Assembly: GCF_002994745.2 (NCBI RefSeq)
Contig: NC_037092.1
Span: forward strand, 71,523,823 to 71,587,822
DNA length: 64,000 bases
Direction of reading: 5' to 3'
Source of the DNA: Rosa chinensis
Lineage: Eukaryota > Streptophyta > Magnoliopsida > Rosales > Rosaceae
A program made the translations under genes and the position numbers. Positions 20,466-30,995 of this stretch are shown piece by piece. The notes below the pieces were generated by a model that was not told where the DNA came from, made no database searches, and was given only the letters and a program-made list of their open reading frames with translations. Positions within the stretch are counted from its first letter, which is position 1. Each line of letters opens with the position of its first letter.

Positions 20466-21080
20466 ATAGACTTAAAGGCTGGAATGCCCCTAAATTTTCT
20501 CTCTGCACACTAGCTTTTTCAGATCAATTTACACATTTTCGCTAACAGTTCAGTGTTCTCACATGGCAAACACGTGAGGTTAATTTTGTTTTTACTGTTT
20601 TTTTTTTTTGAAGGGCTTGTTTGTACCCGAAATTAATATTTTTTCCCGACAAGAGGGACTCGAAGAAAACCGGGCTAATATCCGTGGCCCAAACTATATT
20701 TTTTTTTTTTGACAAGTTCGGAATATATTGTTTAGAGGCTAAATAAAGCTTACTTGGAGACCAAGCAATTTTGAATTAAATCTGGATATTCACTGATTTA
20801 CTATTAATTATCAAATATTTGATAATTAATGGTGATCTATTTGTTTTATTACCAAGTATGGTGCAAGAAGGAGCATGGACGTGAGCTATGCGAATCATAT
20901 ATTCTCATGCAGTTAGGTCTTATGGTGGATCAAATAAGGAAGGGATCATAGCCAAGAGCCATGCATGCAAGGAATCAGGGGGTCCCACATATATTGCAAT
21001 TAAACCACAACGGACGTGGGAGAGTATCATGCTTGATTGTCATCAACAAGGAACATATATATATATATATATATATATAT
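20466..21080. other. Intergenic DNA with AT microsatellite
   Basis: AT-rich spacer after the duplicated unit. It contains a small C/G-richer patch (20635-20695) that I do not recognise and an (AT)13 run at 21055-21080. Confidence 0.4.
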
Positions 21081-21354
21081 GGGCGGATCCAGAAATTTTT
21101 TTCAGGTAAGGCAAGTCAATGGCAGGAGGGGAAGGGAGGAAAATTAGAGAGAAGCTGCAGATTTTCGAGGCAATTGTGAAGATTTTGCCCTGTTTTTGCC
21201 TTTATTTTGCCTAATTTCTGTCATTTTCTTCCCCAATTCACCTTATTTTGCCCTATTTTTACCATTTTCACATCCCTTGCCTACACCAAATCAATGTAAA
21301 ATCAAAAATCCAGTCTAGGCAAGTGCCCAAGCTGGGCTCTATGTGGATCCGCCC
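21081..21354. mobile_element. Small inverted-repeat element (MITE), 274 bp
   Basis: The perfect 11-bp inverted ends GGGCGGATCCA (21081-21091) and TGGATCCGCCC (21344-21354) enclose non-coding sequence with purine-rich and T-rich parts. Both sides are (AT)n, so insertion at a TA-type or AT-repeat target is likely, but the duplication length cannot be read. Confidence 0.55.
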
Positions 21355-21483
21355 CTATATATATATGATGTATGTATGGTGGCTCATGCATGGTTCAATT
21401 AAGGGAGGTTCCCCATGCAATTAAATGTGGCAACATGCTGTGCTTCTCTACCTATATTCAAGAGTACCCATGCAATTAATGAT

Positions 21484-22160
21484 TGTAAAGTCCCCGCGAG
21501 GAGTCCTCGCGAAGTCGCGAAGATATATATGAACATATATACATGCATGGCAGAAGATCAATTAAGGAAGGTATCATCCTTAATTGCATGAATAAAAGAT
21601 ATGTGCATATCCTACCGCATCCAAGAAGAAGATTACGTCCAGGACTCTAAAAGGTAATTAACCTTGCCTAGAAAATTGCTACGACAGAGTTAATCTCTTA
21701 TCGCCTACGAGATAATTATCAAGACTATTAAGAGTTTTGATTTGATTCAAGGCCAATAACTGTGGCCTAAAATATAGTATTTCATTCCTATTTGGAAGGA
21801 GAATCTGCAGCAGCCTATATATAGAGGCTAAAGACGACATAGCAAAAGACAACTCTCAAATCAACTAATCACACAGATTATTAAAGTCTCTCCGGAGTAA
21901 ACCTACCCGCAACCTAGTTGCAAACCAGCGAAGCAAGGGTAACGCCCTCGCAACCCAGCGAAGCTAAAGATACGCTTTAGCAAAACCCATGCTTTCTCCA
22001 AACTTCCCAGTGATTGCTCTGCTTAACCTACAACGTTGAATATCGATTCGGTGTCGCGAAGAGATCACAACCAAAGCCCTTACCCGTAAGGCAATAAGTC
22101 CTTTTCCGAAAGGCATAGAGAAGAACCTGGTGACGAGGTTGGTGCTCTCCTCGTCCACAG
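21484..22160 (+). mobile_element. Possible solo LTR or LTR remnant
   Basis: The stretch starts TGTAAAGTCCCCGCGAGGAG and ends near TCCTCGTCCACA. It contains a promoter-like CCTATATATAGAGGC at about 21814-21828 followed by a leader-like region, which is LTR organisation. No target duplication or primer site was found, so the boundaries are uncertain and it may be a truncated element. Confidence 0.35.
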
Positions 22161-22919
22161 CGTTTGATCAAGAAGTCAGGTCAAGGGATTCTCTGACGAC
22201 TGCACCCCACGGTGCTAGCACGCCTGCACACATGCTCAAAAGAGACAGTTTGCACTTTGCACCCATACTGGTTTTGGAGCCAAACATGGCCAATGCAACC
22301 TTTAAGCCTTGATCAATGAAACATAATGATACATGGGGGGGGGGGGACATGGTGCCTTAACCCCAACTTACAATTAGCATCAAGAGAATGTTCCGCAATA
22401 ATAGCAGGAACCTCTACAAAAAGAATGTATCCTAACAGACACCAAATAGCAATGGTTGCACCTCTGGCAACTGCATTTGCTTTATGGGGACAGACCAGCA
22501 AGATCACTCTCATGAAGAGGATCACTAGTTGACAAATAATATCAGCTATCTCACTAAGTTGCCAATCGGAACTAAGACCGATGACACTCCGTTTCATGCT
22601 GTCACTAGAAGGTTGCGTGCAGTCAACACCGACATGCCGCCTTACCAGGGCAGACAAGGCACACCTATTGTGCAAGCCGGGACAAAGCCCACCTAACTCT
22701 ACCGCATGATGGCAGAGATTTATTGTACATAAAATACACCTAAAATTGAAATAGATTATTAAAACTATAATAAACATACTAGAAGCCCAAAGACTGAAGC
22801 CATGACCCAGACCAGGCCCATGATCCAACTTGTGCATGACCGGCAACCTTTCCCATTCGGAAGTACGGCGCTGTAACCAGCAAATCACCGTGTCCGCGAA
22901 CCGGAACTCCATTGATATC
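22161..22919 (-). pseudogene. Disrupted sequence with an RNase H-like fragment (possible LINE relic)
   Basis: On the minus strand a 223-codon open stretch (22313-22984) includes, near 22430-22560, 'QLSEIADIICQL' followed about 20 residues later by 'CPHKANAVARGAT'. This resembles the last part of the plant RVT_3-type RNase H domain (H-V-x-R-x-x-N-x-V-A-H). A G11 run lies at 22337-22347. The chromovirus inserted into the middle of this sequence, which appears to continue at 34436. Non-functional; the assignment rests on one weak motif. Confidence 0.3.
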
Positions 22920-22924
22920 AAGGT
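22920..22924. repeat. Target-site duplication of the chromovirus, left
   Basis: AAGGT directly before the 5' LTR, repeated at 34431-34435. Confidence 0.9.
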
Positions 22925-23261
22925 TGTTACGATGGTCAACGAGCAATCCCATATTGACCAAGAAAGCTGAGTGAGAATTACCATGTTTTAGTTTAATTAT
23001 AATTTGTATTAGTGTCGAAACACATCGTTTCATTTTTACGTGATGTCGTTTGTACCAGCTTCGTAGTCGAATCTTGTGGTGTACCTACCACCTGTGTCCT
23101 GTTGACACGTGTTTCACATGTCCACGTCCAGCTATATAAGCTGGTATTCTGTAGAGAAAAAGGCATCGAAGATAATAGAACTTTTATTTTCAGCTGTACA
23201 TTTCCTTTCGTCTTTACTCTTCTCTTGTGAATTTACAGAAGTTGGGGCTGATACCCTAACA
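22925..23261 (+). repeat. 5' LTR of the chromovirus (337 bp)
   Basis: TGTTACGATGG ... ACCCTAACA, with a TATA-like CTATATAAGC at about 23132. It matches 34095-34430 with about nine substitutions and one single-base indel. Confidence 0.95.
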
Positions 23262-23263
23262 AC

Positions 23264-23275
23264 TGGTATCAGAGC
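23264..23275 (+). promoter_or_regulatory. Primer-binding site of the chromovirus (tRNA-Met)
   Basis: TGGTATCAGAGC, two bases after the 5' LTR and complementary to the initiator tRNA-Met 3' end. Confidence 0.9.
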
Positions 23276-23290
23276 CCTCGATCTGAGGGG

Positions 23291-24414
23291 ATGGTGAAGC
23301 TCAAAGGGGCTGGCGGGTCCGGCTTACCTCCTCACTCCTCTGGCAAGCTGTCTCATGTGGAATTCAACCTCCAAATCCACAAGGATGAGACCACGCCTAA
23401 GTTTAGTGATCTACAGAATTCTCTTGTTGCTATTAGTGCTGAATTACTCGCGGAGCTGCACCAGATGAAGGAACATCAACAGGCTACCCAAAAACAACAC
23501 GAGATCTCTTCTCCACTCAGTTTTGGGTCGATTTCAGCTGGAGTACCTAGGATGACTACCGCAACAGTGGGATCTGCTACATCAACGATGGCTACTGCGT
23601 CTTCGACTCACAGTGTTGTTGGGGGTAGTAACTATATACCTAATTCTACTCAACCCTTAACCATGGGACCTAATGAAGTGTTATTAGGATTTAGCAATGA
23701 AATTTACTCTGAGATGATGAATGTTTCTAATGTGGATGCTATTAAGTATACTGCCCCATTACCTCAAGGGACAATTCCGTTGAATCACTTTGTTGGTAGT
23801 TAGGTAAGTATTAAACACTCGAAGCATTTATCTGGATCTATGCATGGCCATTTTTATCAGCACACTAATATGAACAATTATGTTGTTGGTTTGTTTCCAT
23901 CACCACACCACGGTTTATACCAAATTTTGGGTATGCCCCTACCACTCACATGAGTACCACTGACCCCTTTGTGATGAGTTACTCAGGCCCTTACTCACAT
24001 ACCACTTTATCCTTTGCTTCACCACCACCACAACCAACCCTACCATTTGTTGTGCCCAATTTCTTAAGTCATCACCACAATTCCATAGACACGTCACTTC
24101 CTGCCTATTCCATATATTCACAACCTCAACCCTATATGTTACCACAACAGACTATGCCACTGTAGCAATTTCAGCATGTTCCAGTTTCATCTGTTTTTCA
24201 TACTTCGAATGATCCTACTCTACCAACCATGAGACAAATGCGGCAGAGTTTAATACCTTCAGTGGTGGAGTGGCTCAACAAGGCTAAACAATTTTTTGCC
24301 TTCTATCAGATACCTGAGGACAAGAAGCTTGCAATTGCAACGATGCACCTATGTGATAAGGCCTCTGACAGGTGGTTCATGTTCAAACATGAATTCCCAC
24401 CTACCTAGAATGGC
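23291..24414 (+). pseudogene. Chromovirus gag, N-terminal part, broken
   Basis: ATG 23291 opens 170 codons ending at TAG 23801-23803. They are followed by Pro/His/Gln-rich DNA with stops. The capsid core resumes in another frame near 24230 (VVEWLNKAKQFFAFYQI) and meets a TAG at 24406-24408. At least one frameshift and two stops are therefore present. It would encode the structural Gag protein. Confidence 0.75.
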
Positions 24415-25643
24415 TTGGCAGATCTATTGATGAGAGAATTCAATGGTCACAATGTAATTGATTACCAAGCTGCTTTGGCGAGAATGTCACAAACTGGGAA
24501 TGTTGAACAGTATAAAGAACAATTCACCAAACTCTCAAGGAGGGCACCAGGTTTCTCCCCACAAGTCCTACTTTCTTGTTTCTTGGGCAGTTTAAAGAGT
24601 GACATACGAGCTGATGTGAAAGCTCAAAGGCCAAGGACCCTGTATGAGGCTTGTGAGTTAGCCAGAATCTATGAAGAAAGAGAACTCCTCCACAAGGGAC
24701 AAATGAGGCTTAATCCAGGGCAAAAAGCATTGCCTTCAGCTGACATAGGTTTACATTTCAAACCATCCACCTTTACGGGCCCTAGTTATCAAGCTAAGCC
24801 TGTAGCTGTGCCACACCCTAAACCTCCACCATTGGGAGAGCCTGTCAATAATACTGATCATATTGTGGGGAACAGGAAGTTATCACTAGCTGAGTATCAA
24901 GAAAGGAGAGCAAAGAACCAATGCTTTTTCTGTGATGAACAGTTTAGACCTGGTCACAATTGTAGAAAGGGTCAACTCATGGTGATTGAGATCATACAAA
25001 AGGAATTAGAAATGGCAGCTCCTGGAACCACTAAAGCCACTGAGGAACATGATCAGAAGAATGAAGACATTCTAGACCTTGAGATTCAATTGCAGGTTAT
25101 GGGGGTACAAGATAATTCAGATACAATGCAGGTGAAGGGGCTATTTAACAAAAGAACAGTTCATGTTTTAATAGACACTGGAGCCTCCCATAACTTCATC
25201 CATCCTTCATTGCTAAGAAAACTTAAAACTCAAGTTATGGATATTAAACCGTTGAGGGTTAGACTGGCCAGTGGGGCTGTAATGCAGACAAAAGGGCAAG
25301 TGAGCATTGAAATGCAAGTGCAACAATATTCATTTTCAGCTAATTTTTATGTCTTACCAGTTTCAGGTTGTGAAGTGATTCTTGGGGCAGCCTGGCTTAG
25401 AACATTGGGAGATATTACTTGGAATTTTGAAACAATGAAGATGCAATTTTATTCTAACCACATCAAGTATGTGCTTCAGGGTGAGACTAAGCATCAAGCT
25501 TTTGTTGTTAGCTGCAAGTCTATGTCTAGACTACTGAAGAAAGAAAAAGAAGCACTCCTTATGCAACTCAGTCCAATAATGATGCAAGGTGAAAAAGAAG
25601 TAACACACCCTGAGATCCTGCAATTATTACAACAATATGCTGA
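24409..25643 (+). pseudogene. Chromovirus gag C-terminal part, zinc knuckle and aspartic protease
   Basis: One open frame runs from just after the 24406 stop to the nested insertion at 25644. It has the retrotransposon Gag fold (LLSCFLGSLKSDIRADV, ~24580), a C-x2-C-x7-H-x-C knuckle (24922-24963), and a protease with LIDTGASHNFIHP (catalytic Asp at 25174-25176) and the closing motif VILGAAWL (~25377). It breaks off at the solo LTR; the apparent ORF tail to 25743 is LTR sequence. Confidence 0.85.
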
Positions 25644-28456
25644 TGACAGGACCCGCCCCGGATTTCACCTTGAAATCCGAAGTGGACATGCGGGGCCCAC
25701 CTTAGAAGAAATTTTGTCAAAAATTTGGCAGAACTTCCCCTAAAGTGGACAACCCAAAACCTGTAGAAAGAAAATTTACACTTCTAAATCACCCATCCTT
25801 ATTCTCCTGGAGCCACCCTGCTCCCCCAAACAACATCAACCAAAATCATATGACACAAAACACAACTTAAATAACATTAATTTCCTCAGGTAATCAGAGC
25901 AAATCTAATAGCAAGGGTGATCAAGGAAAACCTAAATCAAATAAAAACGCGGAAGCCACGCTGTTGTCTATGCCTCAACTCCAATGTACGCCCGACCTCA
26001 ACTAATTTCGCCTGCAAACTGGGCATTTGAAACCGAAGGGCCCAAGGGAAAGTAATTGAAAAACACATTAGCGTGAGTGGACAAAAATAAATAATTTAAT
26101 ATGAATAAAACAAAATAAAACTTCATACTTTCCCACATTTTTCGATATATATAAAATCCGGATGCATGCAACATTTATAAAACACTTAAGAAAATAATCC
26201 GAAAAACGTTGAACTCCAGAAAACCGACTAGGCCCGCTAGCCACAACAACAGAGTAAAAGATTGAAATTTCAATACTCGAAAATATAAGACCAGCCCCGC
26301 TGGTTAAGAAAACTCAGACTAGTCCCCGCTAGTCAAAAATAGTATAAGTAGGGGAAGATGATAACCATACGAATGAGCCTCCCAGGCTTGGGTGATAGCC
26401 TCCCAGGCTAAAGTACTCCCATTACTCCCGTAATATACCTTTACACCACTAAGTGTAGCGATAGGATACCGGGCTACAGAATTACTGTCACAGAGACAGT
26501 AACCTGCGCCACAAAGGCGGAGGGCTACGGTGATCCCATCACCGCGCCACAAAGGCGGAAAAATCAATGCTAGCATGATAAAATCACCCCTCAATATGGC
26601 ACAGGGAAACATAACCGAAAATCCAGTAAATCCAAAATACATAAGGTTCCCCCATCTCTCGTAAAAGAATTTCCAACGACGTGTCCCACACGCCAAAAGT
26701 ATCTCCAAATCAATAGCAAAAAGGCAAGAAATAATAATAAATCGTAATCCCCGTAAACCGAAACAAAACCAATTCTAAAATCATCAACAAGGCATTCCCA
26801 ATGCCAAAACCGAAAGTCGATAAATAAATAGGAAGACTAACGCCATCGAAATCCCATTTCAAAAATCCTTTAAAAATCTCAAATCGACGAATGAAAATAT
26901 AATATGCAATTCCGGAAATCACCTCGGAAATATATTCGCCGAAAAATCAACATGAATTATAAATTCGAATCCGCGCATAACAAATTAATATGCGCAAATC
27001 ATAACCAAGATAAATCGTAATCAATCTCTGAAAATCATTATTGGAAGCAAATCCAAATCCGAGCATAATAAATTCATATCCAAAACTCATGAAAAATCAA
27101 TGTCAAATTATAATCCAAGACAAAATATCATGCTCGATAAATAAAACGATAATTAAATAAACCAATAATTTCAAAATAAATGCATGCATCATTTACTTAA
27201 AAACAAAAGTCCACTCACAGTACTATTCAGGCGATCACGCATACAAGTTCCTTCGTCGAGTAATAGCTCGGTACATCGCCCTGTACACAATTATATTCTG
27301 TGAATAGTTATTCAACAAATTAATACGATTCCTAAATCAATTCCTCATAATTACATCTCCACTTCTCCTCGGATGCAACCCAAATTATACCATTAATACC
27401 AATTCGTTTATTTAAAGGTTCCAAGGCAGAACCGAGAGATATCTGACGGCCGGATTCTCGTAATTCGATAATCGAAACCCTAAACTTCAAAAATTCATAA
27501 TTAATTCCAAGCTTCTCCAAAATTCACCAAATTTCATATACAAGCTCTACAACAATTATAGGATTTAATTGGGCTAAAACAGGAATTAAAAACCAACCGT
27601 ACACGCCCCCACGCGCCACCCACAGTGGCTGCGAGTGGGGCCCACGAGCCGGTGGCCACCACCTCCGACGGCCACAAAATTCAGGCAGCACCACCTACTC
27701 ATCTAGCCCAACGTTTCTCTCAACTACAACAAAGCCAGAATATGCCTAGAACTACCTCAACAATTAAGGTGAAGATTATACCCGAAATGTGAACAGTGTC
27801 AAGAAATTCAAACCTTTGATTCTTCCTCCACGCTGCAAATCGTGGCTTGAGGCTAGGGGCAAAATGATCCTTGCCAAAAACCGAACCTTCGACGCCGGTT
27901 TGGTGGCCGGAGACGGCCGGAATCGGAAGACATCGACGTTGACTCAAACTGCTACAGTAAAGTTTTCCGGCTTGATTCTTCGTTTTCTGGCCAAACCGCC
28001 GAGAGTTATCGCCATGGGGAGGTTGTGTAGGAGTAGAGGAGTCGACTGGTGCTTGGTTTTCGTCCCCAGGTGGCCGGAAGAGGGAGATGGCCGGAGCTGC
28101 TGATCGCCGAAGGGAGAGAGAAAAACGCAGGGGAGGAGGAGAGAGAGAGAAAAAGAAAAGTTACCGGCTGCCACAGTAAAAATTCAAATATATACTACTT
28201 ACCATGAACAGTAATTTTCACATTTTCGCTTATAACTTTCACATACGAGCTCCGATTTTTACGTACCACATATGCACGAGCTCGGTTTAAAGTCCCCTAC
28301 AACTTTCATGAAGAACATTTTCTCAAATTTTGACCCGAACAAAAAATCAACTTTTAGGGCCACTAAAAGTACTAAACCGAAAGTAAAAGTGAAAGTAAAG
28401 GTCGTTTACCGTCCAAATGACTAGTAAACTGGTAAATTTAAGTTCAGGACGTTACA
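25644..28456 (-). mobile_element. Solo LTR A, 2.8 kb, nested in the chromovirus (minus strand)
   Basis: On the minus strand it starts TGTAACGTCC (at 28456) and ends GGGTCCTGTCA (at 25644). GCTGA (25639-25643) and GCTAA (28457-28461) flank it, a 5-bp target duplication with one mismatch. It separates the protease from the RT of the host element. Its sequence matches solo LTR B (30996-33896) in reverse, for example the 'CGACGAAGGAACT' box and the 'GCCTTTGTGGCG' repeats. There are no internal coding domains, primer site or second LTR. A very long LTR reduced by recombination is the best reading; a non-autonomous element of unknown type is the alternative. Confidence 0.75.
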
Positions 28457-29737
28457 GCTAAGGTCTTTCAACCACCTACCACACTGCCACCTACAAGAGA
28501 ACAAGATCATAGAATTGAATTGTTCCCTAACACAGCTGTTATCAATGTTAGGCCTTACAGATATCCTCACTTTCAGAAGGCTGAGATTGAAAAAATTGTA
28601 CAAGAGATGCTTGATAATGGAGTCATTAGACCAAGTGTATCCCCTTTCTCATCACCAATCATTTTGGTTAAAAAGAAAGATAGAACTTGGAGGATGTGTG
28701 TTGACTACAGGTCTTTAAACTCAGCTACCATCAAAGATAAATACCCTATACCTGTAGTTGATGAGCTTATTGATGAGGTACATGGTTCCACTATCTTTAC
28801 TAAATTAGATTTGAGGTCTGGATACCATCAAATTCGAATGCAGGAAAGAGACATTGAGAAAACTGCATTTAGAACTCATTCAGATCACTATGAGTTCTTG
28901 GTTATGCCTTTTGGATTAACAAATGCCCCATCCACCTTTCAGTCAGTTATGAATGATGTTCTCAGGGATTACTTGAGAAAGTTTGTGTTGGTATTTTTTG
29001 ATCACATACTTATTTACAACTCCTCCTTAGAAGACCACCTCCACCATTTGAAAATGGTTTTTGACAGGTTGCAGCAACACTCTTTGAAGGTTAAAGAAAG
29101 TAAATGTTCTTTTGGGGTACCTCAAGTGGAATATTTGGGTCACATTATTAGTGCAAAGAGAGTAGCTGTAGATCCTGCCAAAATTGAATGCATTAACAAT
29201 TGGCAAAGACCTAACACTTTGAAAGGACTGAGAGGTTTCCTAGGACTGGCAAAGGTAGCTATGATGTCCATCCCAGTACTAGCAATACCAGATTTTAGCA
29301 AAGAATTCACTGTGGAATGTGATGCCTCTGACAAGGGAATTGGGGCTGTCATATCCCAAGCAGGTCATCCAGTTGCTTATCTCAGCAAGGCACTAGCTCC
29401 CAAACACTCCACACTTTCTGTTTATGACAAAGAAATGTTAGCTGTGGAACACTGGAGACCTTACCTATTGTGGCATCACTTCAAGATCTCTACTGATCAC
29501 AAAACCATAGAGCATTTCTTAAAGCAGAGAATTACCACTCCTGCTCAACATAAATGGTTGATCAAATTGTTGGGATATGACTATTCTATTCAATACAAAG
29601 CTGGGAAATCTAATGTAGCACCAGATGCTTTATCCAGAAAAGTTGATCTCTGTGTCTTATCTGGAGTATCACAGCCAGTCCACCAATTTGTTGACGAGAT
29701 TAAACAGGCTTGTTTGTTGGATGTAGAAGCTTCTTAG
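28457..29737 (+). pseudogene. Chromovirus reverse transcriptase and RNase H, catalytically damaged
   Basis: Open from the insertion boundary to TAG 29735-29737. RT blocks are clear: SPFSSPIILVKKKDRTWRMC, FTKLDLRSGYHQI, FLVMPFGLTNAPSTF. The YxDD-box reads V-F-F-D-H-I-L-I-Y, so the second catalytic Asp is His (CAC, 29003-29005). After GFLGL (~29240) the sequence jumps straight to AMMSIPVLAIPDFSKEF, so about 40 codons of the usual RT-RNase H connection are missing. RNase H keeps ECDASDKGIGAV, DKEMLAVEHW and STDHKTIEHF. Confidence 0.9.
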
Positions 29738-30995
29738 GTGTTGCAAGACTTACAACAAGATTCTGGTGCCAGACAACATTATAAGGTGATCAACTCACAG
29801 TTATTCTACAAAGAGAGAAGCTTTGTACCTAAGAAAGATAATTGGAGACTGAAAATTATGGAGGAACTGCATGGAGGATATGTTGGAGGACATGCTGGAA
29901 GAGCAAGGACCTACAAGAGAATTAATAGGACATTTGCATGGCTGGGTATGTTTAATGACATTAAGCAATTCATAGCTAATTGTCACACTTGCCAAGTCAA
30001 CCATTATGAAACTATCAAGCCCCCTGGACTGCTGCAACCCAATTCTATTCCGGATAGAGCATGGTTTGAAATCTCCATGGATTTCATTGATGGCCTACCT
30101 AAGGTTGAACTGTTGAAGGCAAAACAGTTATTCTGGTTGTGATTGACAGGTTAACTAAATTTGGCCATTTCATTCCTATGTCTCACCCCTACATTACTGC
30201 AACTGTAGCTCAACTATTTGTTCAGAAGGTTTTCAAGTTACATGGTATGCCAGAGCATATAATCTCGGATAGGGATCTTGTATTTCTCAGTCTTTTTTCG
30301 GAATCATTCTTCAAACTACAAGGAACTAAACTGAACAAATCTTTAGCTTATCATCCCCAAATTGATGGCCAAACTGAGAATTTGAATAGGACACTTGAGC
30401 AATATCTGAGATGTGTAATTCATGAGAGGTCGGCTGCTTGGGTTCATGCATTACCATGGGCAGAATGGTGGTACAATTCTGGATACCACTCAGCCATTCA
30501 AATGACCCCATTTCAGGCACTATATGGCTATGAACCCCCCTCCATCATTCCATGTCTACCTGGTTCAACTTCTGTTGCTGCAGTGGATCAACAACTCAGA
30601 GATAGGGATACTTTGCTTGCCACTCTAAAGTGCAACCTTCAGTTGGCTCAATTGTGGATGAAAGGCTTCTATGATAAAAAGCATAGTGAGAGAGAATTTA
30701 CAGTTGGAGACCTTGTCTACCTCAAGCTGCAGCAATATAAGCAGCACTCTATGCATCAAGGTGGATTCCACAAGTTGTCCCAAAAATAGTATGGTCCCTT
30801 TGAGGTTCTGGAACGAGTTGGAAAGGTGGCATATAAGTTACAGCTTCCACCCACAGTAAAAATCCACAATGTTTTTCATGTCTCGCTTCTGAAAAAGAAA
30901 TTGGGTGACAATGTTGCCGTGGAACCTCAACTGTCTTTCATAAGTGATTCTTCAAACCCCAAATTGGATCCCTTAGCTGTGCTAGCCAGGCGGAT
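29738..30995 (+). pseudogene. Chromovirus integrase, broken
   Basis: The zinc-binding HHCC region (GGYVGGHAGRARTYKRI ... NCHTCQ, 29874-29996) lies in the frame ending at 30142. The DDE core continues after a frameshift near 30130: Asp in ISMDFID, Asp in IISDRD (~30268) and Glu in GQTENLNRTLEQ (~30376). A TAG at 30787-30789 cuts the GPY/F module (YGPFEVLERVGKVAYKLQL), which extends to INVFHVSLLKK-like sequence near 30868-30900. The frame then reaches solo LTR B. Confidence 0.85.

Noticed and set aside
22336..22348. G11 run as a possible G-quadruplex or element terminus
   Set aside because: A single homopolymer without further G tracts; no boundary of a repeat coincides with it.
25621..25743. 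Apparent C-terminal extension of the chromovirus protease frame
   Set aside because: From 25644 the codons belong to solo LTR A; the junction coincides with its TGACAG end and the GCTGA duplication.
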